The translations under genes and the position numbers were made by a program. Positions 1 to 7,679 of a DNA stretch of 12,577 bases are shown piece by piece (the first letter of the stretch is position 1; each line of letters opens with the position of its first letter). Location: assembly GCA_016929175.1 (NCBI GenBank), contig JAFGJI010000011.1, forward strand, positions 1-12,577, read 5' to 3'. Under the pieces are notes generated by a model. That model ran no database searches. It was not told the DNA's origin and saw only the letters and a list, made by a program, of their open reading frames with translations. The DNA comes from Thermoplasmatota archaeon (GTDB lineage Archaea; Thermoplasmatota; Penumbrarchaeia; Penumbrarchaeales; Penumbrarchaeaceae).

Positions 1-208
1 AGACCAATCCAAGACCATATTCGGAGACCTTCGATATGATCCCATTGATCGAGATCGGTGCCCCGGAGGATGGCTCGAGTGCGTACGGCGTGTCGCACCA
101 TTCGCATCTGAGGTTGCATCCTGCCAGTCTTATGAATACAGTGGGAATGCCTGTATGGACCCCTTCACCCTGGAAAGATGCGAATATCTCGTTGACGTTC
201 AGTTCCAT
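1..208 (-). CDS. queE: 7-carboxy-7-deazaguanine synthase QueE, N-terminal part (cut by window edge)
   Basis: Only the first 69 codons lie in the window; the gene continues past base 1. QueE is a radical-SAM enzyme that contracts 6-carboxytetrahydropterin to 7-carboxy-7-deazaguanine, the step between QueD and QueC in preQ0 synthesis. What is seen: the family signature FQGEG at residues 12-16, then RLAGCNLRCEWCDT at residues 28-41, giving the Cx3Cx2C cluster motif (C32, C36, C39) that binds the 4Fe-4S/SAM centre. This cluster spacing is canonical, with no large insertion. The ATG at 208-206 lies two bases after the queC stop codon, so it is surely co-transcribed and probably translationally coupled with queC. 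The end of the upstream gene supplies a weak GGGTGTG ribosome-binding stretch. Identity is firm; completeness of the gene cannot be judged from here. Confidence 0.93.
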   Translation of the reverse strand, partial: MELNVNEIFASFQGEGVHTGIPTVFIRLAGCNLRCEWCDTPYALEPSSGAPISINGIISKVSEYGLGLV

Positions 209-210
209 TT

Positions 211-885
211 TCACACCCATTCATATTCGATCGGGTCATCCATGCCAAGCTTCGAGAAACCTTTCAGGCGGTAAAGGCAGGAATCGCATCTCCCGCACGC
301 TCTGGCATCTCCCTTATAGCATGACCAGGTAAGGGAGAGGTCCAGGCCGAGCTCGATCCCCCTAGCGATGATCCGGTCCTTACTCATATTCAGAAGAGGA
401 GCGATGACCTTGATCGTGCCTCCACTGGCACCCTTCCTTGTCGCCAGGTCCAGGGTCCTCTGGAACGATCTTATGAATTCAGGTCTGCAATCGGGATAAC
501 CTGAATAATCCATTGCAGTGGCCCCTATGAATACCGCATCGGCATCAAGGGCTTCTGCCCATCCGGAAGCTATTGACAGGAATATGAGGTTCCTGGCCGG
601 AACATAGGTGTTCGGAATATCCTTTACCGTCCCGATCTCTCTGTCCACCGGGATATCGGTGTCGCCAAGCAGTGCACTGCCGGAGAACAAACCCTCCGGC
701 AGTTCAAGCACCTTGTGATCGTTCACTCCGAACGAAGAAGCAACCTTCCTGGCGGAGCCCACCTCACGTTTGTGCGTCTGACCGTAAGATATCGTAAGCG
801 CGTGAACATCATACCCCATCGATCTTGCTATTGCCAGAGTGGTGCTCGAGTCTATCCCACCGGAGAGCAATACCACAGCCCTCAT
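211..885 (-). CDS. queC: 7-cyano-7-deazaguanine (preQ0) synthase QueC
   Basis: Cytoplasmic ATP-dependent ligase that turns 7-carboxy-7-deazaguanine plus ammonia into preQ0, which archaea insert into tRNA position 15 on the way to archaeosine. The 224-residue product is of normal family length. It has the N-type ATP pyrophosphatase P-loop SGGIDS at residues 8-13, the conserved YVPARN at 94-99, and the DYSGYPDCR substrate-site segment at 126-134. The C-terminal zinc site is formed by C189, C197, C200 and C203 (ACGRCDSC). The frame stays open 20 codons further upstream, but that extension would overlap the end of queD and lacks family character. The ATG at 885-883 lies four bases after the queD stop and behind a GGTGA ribosome-binding site, so it is chosen. 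Gene order is queD-queC-queE, giving a compact preQ0 cassette. The GTP cyclohydrolase for the first step is not in the window. Confidence 0.96.
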   Translation of the reverse strand: MRAVVLLSGGIDSSTTLAIARSMGYDVHALTISYGQTHKREVGSARKVASSFGVNDHKVLELPEGLFSGSALLGDTDIPVDREIGTVKDIPNTYVPARNLIFLSIASGWAEALDADAVFIGATAMDYSGYPDCRPEFIRSFQRTLDLATRKGASGGTIKVIAPLLNMSKDRIIARGIELGLDLSLTWSCYKGDARACGRCDSCLYRLKGFSKLGMDDPIEYEWV

Positions 886-889
886 GCGG

Positions 890-1381
890 TCACCCCCGTA
901 TCCTTCTGGTGGACCATGCGCCCTGCCCGAAACCTTCGTCCACACCCAGTGATACCTCGGTCACTCCCCCGGGGATATTGGCTGTCGAGATGAACCTGTC
1001 AAGAAGATAATTGGAAAGTGCCTCCACGGTTGTGGCACGCAGAGGGACCTTGACGACATCTGCAAGAGGGAACATGTATCTCTTTTCCAGCATGTCGACC
1101 GTGATCGTGTTGCCCGTATCATCCTCTGATATCTTTATCTCGGAGTTCATGGTGGGTATGATCACCCTGTGGTCGAGCTCACTCACCATTGATCTGAGGG
1201 CTTTCTTCATCTCGCCGAAATCGGCAAGCATGTGGTTCTCATCGATCTCTCCTGTTAGCTTCAAATGGACTGCATAGGAATGCCCATGCAACCTGGAGCA
1301 TTTATCATGCTTCAGAAGCATGTGACAGGAGGAGAAGCGGATATTGGAATTCCAACCGTCTATCTGCAGATAATGCTGCAT
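890..1381 (-). CDS. queD: 6-carboxytetrahydropterin synthase QueD (6-pyruvoyltetrahydropterin synthase family)
   Basis: Makes 6-carboxy-5,6,7,8-tetrahydropterin from 7,8-dihydroneopterin triphosphate, the second step of preQ0 synthesis. The 163-residue protein shows the zinc-binding histidines H20 (in FSSCH), H32 and H34 (in RLHGH). It also has the catalytic Cys28 in KCSRLHGH, an LADFGEMK segment at 52-59, and the LDH triad pair D70-H71. E149 (VDEGFG) sits where the family has its substrate-binding glutamate. The roughly 40 residues between LDH and the ATTVEAL motif (116-122) are longer than in E. coli QueD; from memory this is common in archaeal members. A TTG at 1393 would add four residues. 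The ATG at 1381-1379 is preferred because GGAG sits six bases ahead of it. The tight link to queC and queE supports QueD rather than a biopterin enzyme. Confidence 0.92.
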   Translation of the reverse strand: MQHYLQIDGWNSNIRFSSCHMLLKHDKCSRLHGHSYAVHLKLTGEIDENHMLADFGEMKKALRSMVSELDHRVIIPTMNSEIKISEDDTGNTITVDMLEKRYMFPLADVVKVPLRATTVEALSNYLLDRFISTANIPGGVTEVSLGVDEGFGQGAWSTRRIRG

Positions 1382-1404
1382 GTCCGACTCCAATGGTATG
1401 ATGC

Positions 1405-1416
1405 GATATTAATGTT
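1405..1416 (-). promoter_or_regulatory. Possible TATA box for queD-queC-queE
   Basis: On the minus strand the stretch reads AACATTAATATC, an AT-rich TATA-like element centred about 29 bases before the queD ATG. That spacing would place transcription start at or just before the ATG, giving a leaderless or nearly leaderless message. A GGAG close to the ATG argues that at least some message has a leader, for example by read-through from the transglutaminase-like gene that ends 48 bases upstream of the ATG. Sequence resemblance only. Confidence 0.35.
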
Positions 1417-1429
1417 CACTCCCCGCGGT

Positions 1430-2956
1430 TCAATCCCTTCTTAAGAAGTAACGCCTGACCGGCACGGCGATAAGGATCAACAGAAACGGGGCAAGCAACA
1501 GAGGAGAAGGTGCCGGGAGGCTTTCCATCTCCTGCTGCGTCCCGGGCAGATTTCCCCCTGTAAATGGCTCGTCAGTGTAAACCTTTATCGACCCGTGCTT
1601 CTCGAAATAGTTGCTTATTGTGCCCGGAGTCGATTCTATGACCACACCGGGTGCGGCAGAGGAACTGAAGTAGCTGTAGTAGTAGTCAAGGTTGTAGATA
1701 TCCTCACCGTCCACGTTAATGAATGTCCCGCTATCGATCCAGTCGGTGAACCTGTAAGGGTCGCGGAAAAGGAATTCGTGGTTGACCGGGTCAATATTCG
1801 CTATCACTGGATCCCTACCGTCATCAAGTGGTATGAGCACGTTGAACCAACCGTGTCCTCCCCATCTCTCATCGGGTTCCCTTCCGGGTGAAGGATCGTA
1901 AAGATATCCTATCTCAAGCCATGCAGGTATGCCGACGGCCCTGCAGAACGAGGCCATGAGGAGCGATTGATCGTCGCAGTCGCCGTACCAGTCCTGGAGA
2001 CAGCCGGTAGCCCATTTGGGATAATCACCGTAAATCAACCGGTCCCTCTGGCGCTCCTCGGGAGTTGTATAGTTGAAATGTTCCTCCATCCAATCGTATA
2101 TCGCCCTCACCTTTCCAAGGACGGTTGGCTCGTCCTTTGTCAGTAGATGCGCCGTGGAATTGATCACCGGGTCAAAAGGCTCGTATCTGTAATGATCGAT
2201 CACTCCATCCTCGTCCTTATCATAGGGCCATGCGTTGACGCAGTAGCGTTCCACATATTCCACCGGAATATCATCCAATGTTCCCGAGTCCTCCTCCTCG
2301 ATCTCCCATTGGTATGAGTGGAGGGTCATGTCGATCGTGACCTGATACCTCAACTCCCCTCTGAAATCGGAGATCTCCCATCCGGATATCCTGTTCTTTT
2401 CGCTGTCCCAATCTCCAAGTGGAAGGGTGTTCTCCGGAGAAAATCTTATATCAAGGACATCCTGGATCAGGAAATCCCTGTCCTCCCCCTCACCAGGGTC
2501 GAAAGGGATATCGAAGGGGGGGGCAACATTCACCTGTATCTCATTTGCCCTCCCGCCGCTGACCGATATATCGTAGGTCAGTGTCACACTTGCATTGGTC
2601 CATTCCGGAAAGGACATGTAGGGTTTCATCAGGTTCCTCAATGAATTTATGCCGGTGGTCTCCCTGATATCATGAAAAGGAAAACCTGGCAGGAACAGGA
2701 GCAGGACCACGAGTATAACGACAAATATCCTTACGGTCCAGACAATGCCTTTTCTCAATTTCGGGTCCATACCGGACCCAACCCTTGCCTTGTTCTTTCT
2801 TCCATGGCCAGGCGCTATCCTCTTCCGGCTTTCATGTATCGCCTCGCGGACCTGAGGATCATCTTCATCATCGATGATATCGTCCTCCTCATCGTCCCAG
2901 ACGTCCCAATCATCCTCATCCTCAATTCTCAAGTTCTTATCTTTTTTAGGGGTCAT
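1430..2956 (-). CDS. Membrane-anchored transglutaminase/cysteine-protease-like protein
   Basis: The 508-residue protein has a transglutaminase-like (papain-fold) domain at about residues 255-420 with an intact catalytic triad: C327 in GDCDDQ, H368 in GGHGWFNV and D389 in NIDPVNH. In archaea such domains usually act as proteases or peptide-modifying enzymes; the substrate here is unknown. The N-terminus is strikingly acidic (about residues 11-33, mostly Asp/Glu with two Trp). A basic stretch and a membrane helix at about 71-93 follow. A second helix at about 482-500 ends in Arg-rich VRRYFLRR. This predicts a cytoplasmic acidic tail, a large outside domain (about 95-480) and a cytoplasmic C-terminus. 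A GTG four codons upstream is possible, but the ATG at 2956 has AGGTGG eight bases ahead of it. An 8-G run at 2516-2523 lies inside the gene without breaking the frame. No named family below the superfamily level is recognised. Confidence 0.85.
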   Translation of the reverse strand: MTPKKDKNLRIEDEDDWDVWDDEEDDIIDDEDDPQVREAIHESRKRIAPGHGRKNKARVGSGMDPKLRKGIVWTVRIFVVILVVLLLFLPGFPFHDIRETTGINSLRNLMKPYMSFPEWTNASVTLTYDISVSGGRANEIQVNVAPPFDIPFDPGEGEDRDFLIQDVLDIRFSPENTLPLGDWDSEKNRISGWEISDFRGELRYQVTIDMTLHSYQWEIEEEDSGTLDDIPVEYVERYCVNAWPYDKDEDGVIDHYRYEPFDPVINSTAHLLTKDEPTVLGKVRAIYDWMEEHFNYTTPEERQRDRLIYGDYPKWATGCLQDWYGDCDDQSLLMASFCRAVGIPAWLEIGYLYDPSPGREPDERWGGHGWFNVLIPLDDGRDPVIANIDPVNHEFLFRDPYRFTDWIDSGTFINVDGEDIYNLDYYYSYFSSSAAPGVVIESTPGTISNYFEKHGSIKVYTDEPFTGGNLPGTQQEMESLPAPSPLLLAPFLLILIAVPVRRYFLRRD

Positions 2957-2998
2957 CCCGGGAACCACCTGGCCTTCAACTGATTACAAACTTTTCCC

Positions 2999-3010
2999 GT
3001 ATTAAACTTT
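2999..3010 (-). promoter_or_regulatory. Possible TATA box for the transglutaminase-like gene
   Basis: The minus strand reads AAAGTTTAATAC about 43-54 bases before the chosen ATG at 2956, inside an 81-bp gap after the upstream membrane-protein gene. The spacing would give a short leader that includes the AGGTGG ribosome-binding site. Assigned by resemblance to the archaeal TATA consensus and by position only. Confidence 0.4.
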
Positions 3011-3037
3011 ATGGGGCGGGGACCGGACCATGACCTT

Positions 3038-3958
3038 TCAAAGACCGATCCGGAAAGTGAATTCCTTCCTTGCCTCATTGTCCCATCTGTCCCATGCCCT
3101 GTAAACGACCTTCATATCGAGCACGCTGTCCTGGTCAACGCTGTCCATCAGAAGAGTGCTGTTCTTGACCTCCTTCATTTCCAGAACAACGGTCCATAGA
3201 TATCCGTCCCACGCTTTGGGGTCCGTCTGGAGCCAAGTGTCGTCTATCTTATCCTCAAGGTCCTCATCCGGTTCGAAGCCGATGTCCTTCCTGATCTGGA
3301 TCCCCAAAGAGGCAAGCTCCTCCTCTTCCAGAAGTACATACGAGCCTTCCGAGAGGTATTGTACCTCTATCTCGCTGCTGAATCTGCCGTTGTCCGTTAT
3401 GACCGCATAGACCATGATCTGGGATACATCCTCTATATCGACGCTGGGTGTGTAAGAATCGGTCACCAATTCATTGATGTAGAGCCATTCCTGGAAATAG
3501 GTGAAGTTCCTTCCTCCATCTGTCTTTAGCTCCAAAACCGGTTCCTGTATCTGAGGATCGGAGAAATCGCTGATCGGCGGGTTCATGGACAGCATCCACA
3601 CGACGAACCATGCCAGGAGATACATGAAACCATTCTCCAGCCATTTCTTCCATTCGAGTTCCCTGATATCTATTCCGAAGCGGTGGAAAAGGTAGAGCAC
3701 CAGGACCGCAAATGCAACCGGAGAGACTATCGGGACGATGAAATGCAGACCCGTATCCAGATAATAAAAAAGCCTCATCAATCCGAATGACAGTATCCCG
3801 GCCACCACTGCCACCGATAGTGAAATGTATATCATCTTGGCCGATTTGTTCTCCGTCTGAAGGAACTCGGTCTCATTGAACTCGGATGGCTGGAAGGCAG
3901 GTCTTTTCTCCTTTTCTTCCTCCGCCTTTTCCTCGTGAATGATCCTTCTCCTTGCCAA
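3038..3958 (-). CDS. Uncharacterised three-helix membrane protein with extracytoplasmic beta-rich domain
   Basis: I do not recognise the family. The 306-residue product begins with a highly charged, Lys/Glu-rich cytoplasmic tail (about 1-40). Three hydrophobic helices follow at about 43-67, 72-93 and 109-126. Next comes a soluble domain of about 180 residues ending at the C-terminus, which should face the outside. Alternating hydrophobic segments (for example IMVYAVITDNG at 181-191 and KVVYRAWDRWDNEA at 283-296) loosely resemble an immunoglobulin-like or cadherin-like fold; this is only an impression. The start is TTG at 3958: an in-frame stop lies a few codons upstream, and the next ATG is only at residue 42. 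GGTG lies seven bases before the TTG. The gene sits between the HerA-like ATPase gene and the transglutaminase-like gene on the same strand, and a joint role at the membrane with the latter is possible. Confidence 0.7.
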   Translation of the reverse strand: MARRRIIHEEKAEEEKEKRPAFQPSEFNETEFLQTENKSAKMIYISLSVAVVAGILSFGLMRLFYYLDTGLHFIVPIVSPVAFAVLVLYLFHRFGIDIRELEWKKWLENGFMYLLAWFVVWMLSMNPPISDFSDPQIQEPVLELKTDGGRNFTYFQEWLYINELVTDSYTPSVDIEDVSQIMVYAVITDNGRFSSEIEVQYLSEGSYVLLEEEELASLGIQIRKDIGFEPDEDLEDKIDDTWLQTDPKAWDGYLWTVVLEMKEVKNSTLLMDSVDQDSVLDMKVVYRAWDRWDNEARKEFTFRIGL

Positions 3959-3996
3959 CAGTATGCACCAGCCTTATTGATGTCCAATGGGTCTTT

Positions 3997-4010
3997 GGAT
4001 AAAATCTTTT
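3997..4010 (-). promoter_or_regulatory. Possible TATA box for the three-helix membrane protein
   Basis: The minus strand reads AAAAGATTTTATCC in the 58-bp gap after the HerA-like gene. The TATA-like core is about 44 bases before the TTG start, so the leader would be roughly 15-20 bases. Read-through from the large gene upstream is equally possible. Confidence 0.35.
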
Positions 4011-4016
4011 CCTATC

Positions 4017-7000
4017 CTAATCCCTGAGCTCGACAGCTGTTCTCAGAAGGTTGGAGATCCTTCTGTCCAGACGACCTCCGAAACCGTCGATGGCAAGGAA
4101 CCTCGTTCGGCCTTCGCCTCTTATCTTTGCCACATAAAAAGGGTATGTCACGATATCATGTTCGATGATCTCGATGTCGCGGGACAATCGTAGGAGCAAT
4201 ATCCTGGCATCATTTTCTGTCACCCTTGGAGGGAGAACGTCTCCCTCCAGGGCCGTAACGAACCCCGGTTCGAAACAATGGTCTCTTGCCCACGGTCTGG
4301 AAGGTATCTTGACATCATCACTGACCGAATAAAGGTCCAGATTGCCCTCTCTTCGGACCCTCTTGACCAGTCCTTTCTTTTCAAGCGATGCAAGCGACCT
4401 CTTGACCCTGGTTATGTCCGTCCCTGAAGCTTTGGATATCCATGAAGGCTCTCTGGGAGAGGAACCGAGAACATTGAAAACGTCCATCTCGAGGTCGGTA
4501 GCCTTCAGAAGGCCGAGCAGACCCTCGCTTCTTCGAAGGCCTGTTCTACCCTGCCCGACTATCTCACCGGTCATCGAATCCAGGAAAACATCCGATTCCC
4601 TGACGTTCTTCATAAGTCCTTTTCTGTAACTCACGAGGAACCTGTAAAGCTTGATATGGTGGGGAGTTATCTCCTCTATCGATTCTTTCGGACCCCTGAG
4701 GAGGCTCCTCTTCAGGTTCCGCCTGGTGATATCGAGTGCTGAAGAAGCCCCGAGCCTGGGCTTTATTGCAGCTATCTCGACACCCTTCTTCAGAACCCTC
4801 TTCTTCAGAACCCTTTTTTCTTCCTCTTCACGTCCTTTGACCGCATGCCGATCTTTGACGACCCTCAACTTGGCAACCCTTCGAGATGCGGTGATCTGCT
4901 TTCTATGCTCTTCGAGCTCGCCGCGTAGCGAAACCATTTCATCGTGAAGCATATCCTCGAGCCTTTTCAATCGATCCTTGTTCTCCAGTTTTTCCTCGTC
5001 CAGCCTTTCCATCAACTTTGAAAGGAGCGAATCCTCGAATTCATGGGATGGGGCTTCCATGGCCCCGTTGTCGATCTCGCTCTTGAGGTCCTCCACCTCC
5101 TGAATGAGTTCCTCGACCTTTTCCTGCTGCTGCTCCTCATCCTCCCATACCAGAACCAGTTTGCGGTCGGACCGGCATGCTTTTTGTGATGGGTCCCTAT
5201 CTCTTTCCCCGCCGATCCTGGCTTTCATTCCTATCTCGGATTCCAGGTCCTTTATCTTCTCCATCAGCCTTCTGTTCTCTTCTCTGGCACGTCCCGATTC
5301 CTGCATCACCTGTTTCAGCAGGTCCACTCCGGTCTTGTCACCACTCCCTCCTTTCAGGACATCGCCCCCGGATTCGAGAAGCCTGTTCAAGAGATCGGTC
5401 TCGGACCCGTCTGTTGAAAGCCCCATCACGTTGCACATCCATCTTAGCTCCTCATATCCCAGGGAACCGTTCAGGGAAGTCACGGCCTCTTCCTCAGGTG
5501 CTGCAAAGCATTCACCGGTCGGACCCTGTCGGCCATCACCCTTCGAAGGGACGGCCGGGACCGTGAAGATCCCCTTTATCATGTTCTCCTCCGCCTCATC
5601 CCCAGTTCTGACAACCAGGAGATGCTTTCCCTCGAAGACCCTCTCGCGAAGGCATTTGAGCATATCCCTTGCCTCCTCGACAGGAATATCATTGAAGACC
5701 GTGCCGATCCCGTCAAGGACCACAACCCATGAACCCATGTTCCCGATGGTCTTCTCCATCTTTGAAAAGAGGGACCTCAGGCTTCCGATCTGCAAGGATG
5801 GGTCGGCTGACCTGTCATCGAAAACCATATCGATCCTTCTGGGTCCAGGGGGAATGTTGTATGTCGATGGGTCATCAGCGGAAAGGAGCAGAAACCCCAG
5901 TGCACCCTCGACATTTCCGAGGAACATTTCGAGATCAACCCTGGAACGCTCCTTCAGCAGGACTGTGGAACCCCATGGAAGCTCCGGTATCGGTCCTTCC
6001 TGGACCACATCCAGGACTTCCGGTATATCGATAACCAATTCCGGTTGGTGATCAGGAGCCTCGGTCCCTGCCTCCTCGATCTCGCGGGCTTCATCAATGG
6101 AGCGTGGAATGGGTGTCGGCTCAAGGACCGAAGGCATATCTTTGGGTATGTAAGCACCCGTGAGCGGAAGGGAGATCCTCTTTCTGATCTTCTTCTCCTG
6201 GAATGCCTTCGGCATTGCAGAGCTCCCGGCATGGTGGGATAGACGCGGTCTCAATCTTATCAGGAAAGACCTCTGCTGGGTCTTCTGGTCGGCCACAATG
6301 GCTGTTCCGACAGGTATCCCCCTGATGAAATCGGAAACGGCAAAATCCTGTGGAAGTTTTGCAGGGACCCTTCTTCTCAAGGCTGACATGTCATCTTCAA
6401 GGGCAAGATTGTGCCCAAGAAGAATGTCGACCTGTGACAGTATCTCGTCGGATGTGGAAGCCGGCCTCTGTGTGGCCAGGATCATGGCACAACCTGGTTT
6501 CCTGCCCTGTTTGGCATATTCGATAAGTGCCTGAGAAGCCGGGGTCTGTCTGTTGTGTGGAAGTATGATATGAGCCTCATCTATAAGGAGCCAGGTAAGA
6601 GGTATCATGTCCGGGTCCGTCTCATCGAAACCATGGTGCTCTTCCTTCCTTGCGGTCTGTATCCTTCCCTCAAGGATCTTACGTGCGATGATCCCCGTTA
6701 TCAGGCTTCTCTTGGAGTCTCCAAGGTTCGTATCGCTCACGTCAAGAACGGTCACCCTGTTCGGTGACGTCAGTTCCCTGAGAGGAGTTCCCTCTATACT
6801 GAATATCCCCCATCCTGCAGCAGCCGTGAACCTCGCTATCACGGAGCGTCTTGTCTGTGGGTTGTAACCTCCGGTCCTGCTGGTGATGCTGGCAGATGTT
6901 TCCATGCATTGAACTACATCTCCTATGGAGAACCGCTCCGGTCTGGGCGGGATATCAACCGGGACATCATTCATGATGGCCCTGTAACCGGACCTGACCT

Positions 7001-7655
7001 GATCTATCGCCGTTCCCACGAGGAGACCCTGGGTCTTGAACCTGTCCATATCAAAGACCTGGCACCAGTCCTCCGCGGTCATTTCACCGATCCCGATGGT
7101 GAATGGCCCGTCACAGTTCGTCGGAAGCATGCCGATATCCGTTCCCGGGGCAAGAACCTTCACCTCGGGGAACGAGGTCGGGCTGAGGCCCCATCTGTCC
7201 ATGGCCTTCTTTTCCGATCTGGAGGCGTTCTCCATCTTCAAAGACCAGAAAATACCGATGGGGTCAACTAAAATGACACCTACCCCTATCGCAGACCTCA
7301 CCAATTCTTCGGCAAAGATCCCAAGAGTATAGGATTTTCCGCTTCCCCTTTTACCACAGATGAAAATTATGTGCGGAAAGGCAGCATCGATGAACACCTC
7401 CCTTCCGAAAAGATCTTCCCCGGCCCCCTGCAACTCACCTACGGCACCTATCTGGAGCAGCCCCTTCCTTCTCCACTTCTTGTGGGCGGAGGCGCTCCTT
7501 CCAAGGACCACGTAACCGCTCTTCTCGTCGATCAGAGGTCTCAAAGGTGTATCGACCAATATCCCTTCCCGGCGGTCTATTCCGATCCTGTGCATATATT
7601 CACCATGCAGATCATCGTTGCGACCGTTCATATTGCCAGCCAAGCGATCCCACAC
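4017..7655 (-). CDS. Giant HerA/FtsK-type ATPase with DUF835-like, SAP-like, coiled-coil and winged-helix modules
   Basis: About 1212 residues, roughly twice the length of ordinary HerA. Residues ~20-90 look like the HerA N-terminal barrel. The RecA-like motor has Walker A GKRGSGKS (101-108), Walker B LLIDEAH (356-362) and the ATQRP motif (394-398), and the motor ends near 470. A proline/acid-rich linker (~500-560) follows. Residues ~562-690 resemble DUF835 (a DxxLLxxxL-type block around VVVLDGIG at 644-651). Residues ~732-762 resemble a SAP DNA-binding motif (GLSTDGSETDLLNRLL). Coiled coils lie at ~775-815 and ~835-925. A winged helix lies at ~1052-1112, and a C-terminal domain contains YPFYVAKIRG. 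HerA proteins are hexameric DNA translocases; specific function here is inferred. No nurA, mre11 or rad50 is adjacent. The GTG at 7655 is the longest start; ATGs at 7631 and 7595 are alternatives, the last just before the conserved barrel. It is divergent from the coiled-coil gene at 7871. Confidence 0.88.
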   Translation of the reverse strand: MWDRLAGNMNGRNDDLHGEYMHRIGIDRREGILVDTPLRPLIDEKSGYVVLGRSASAHKKWRRKGLLQIGAVGELQGAGEDLFGREVFIDAAFPHIIFICGKRGSGKSYTLGIFAEELVRSAIGVGVILVDPIGIFWSLKMENASRSEKKAMDRWGLSPTSFPEVKVLAPGTDIGMLPTNCDGPFTIGIGEMTAEDWCQVFDMDRFKTQGLLVGTAIDQVRSGYRAIMNDVPVDIPPRPERFSIGDVVQCMETSASITSRTGGYNPQTRRSVIARFTAAAGWGIFSIEGTPLRELTSPNRVTVLDVSDTNLGDSKRSLITGIIARKILEGRIQTARKEEHHGFDETDPDMIPLTWLLIDEAHIILPHNRQTPASQALIEYAKQGRKPGCAMILATQRPASTSDEILSQVDILLGHNLALEDDMSALRRRVPAKLPQDFAVSDFIRGIPVGTAIVADQKTQQRSFLIRLRPRLSHHAGSSAMPKAFQEKKIRKRISLPLTGAYIPKDMPSVLEPTPIPRSIDEAREIEEAGTEAPDHQPELVIDIPEVLDVVQEGPIPELPWGSTVLLKERSRVDLEMFLGNVEGALGFLLLSADDPSTYNIPPGPRRIDMVFDDRSADPSLQIGSLRSLFSKMEKTIGNMGSWVVVLDGIGTVFNDIPVEEARDMLKCLRERVFEGKHLLVVRTGDEAEENMIKGIFTVPAVPSKGDGRQGPTGECFAAPEEEAVTSLNGSLGYEELRWMCNVMGLSTDGSETDLLNRLLESGGDVLKGGSGDKTGVDLLKQVMQESGRAREENRRLMEKIKDLESEIGMKARIGGERDRDPSQKACRSDRKLVLVWEDEEQQQEKVEELIQEVEDLKSEIDNGAMEAPSHEFEDSLLSKLMERLDEEKLENKDRLKRLEDMLHDEMVSLRGELEEHRKQITASRRVAKLRVVKDRHAVKGREEEEKRVLKKRVLKKGVEIAAIKPRLGASSALDITRRNLKRSLLRGPKESIEEITPHHIKLYRFLVSYRKGLMKNVRESDVFLDSMTGEIVGQGRTGLRRSEGLLGLLKATDLEMDVFNVLGSSPREPSWISKASGTDITRVKRSLASLEKKGLVKRVRREGNLDLYSVSDDVKIPSRPWARDHCFEPGFVTALEGDVLPPRVTENDARILLLRLSRDIEIIEHDIVTYPFYVAKIRGEGRTRFLAIDGFGGRLDRRISNLLRTAVELRD
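4785..4814. repeat. Perfect 15-bp tandem duplication inside the HerA-like gene
   Basis: The 15-base unit CTTCTTCAGAACCCT (plus strand) occurs twice back to back. It is in frame and duplicates five residues, so the basic segment after the coiled coil reads KRVLKKRVLKK (about residues 947-957). The perfect nucleotide identity suggests a recent slippage duplication rather than an old protein repeat. Confidence 0.9.
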
Positions 7656-7679
7656 TCCTCATTTCCCACATGCCACCTG

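Noticed and set aside
886..945. 20-codon N-terminal extension of QueC
   Set aside because: It overlaps the end of queD, lacks QueC family residues, and the ATG at 885 has a good ribosome binding site and normal family length.
5104..6051. Long plus-strand open frame of 315 codons opposite the HerA-like gene
   Set aside because: It is Ser/Arg-rich with no domain character and lies wholly antisense to a gene with clear motifs; it reflects the codon bias of the real gene.
4017..7655. Canonical HerA-NurA DNA-end-resection module
   Set aside because: No NurA, Mre11 or Rad50 gene is present, and the ATPase is about twice the usual length.
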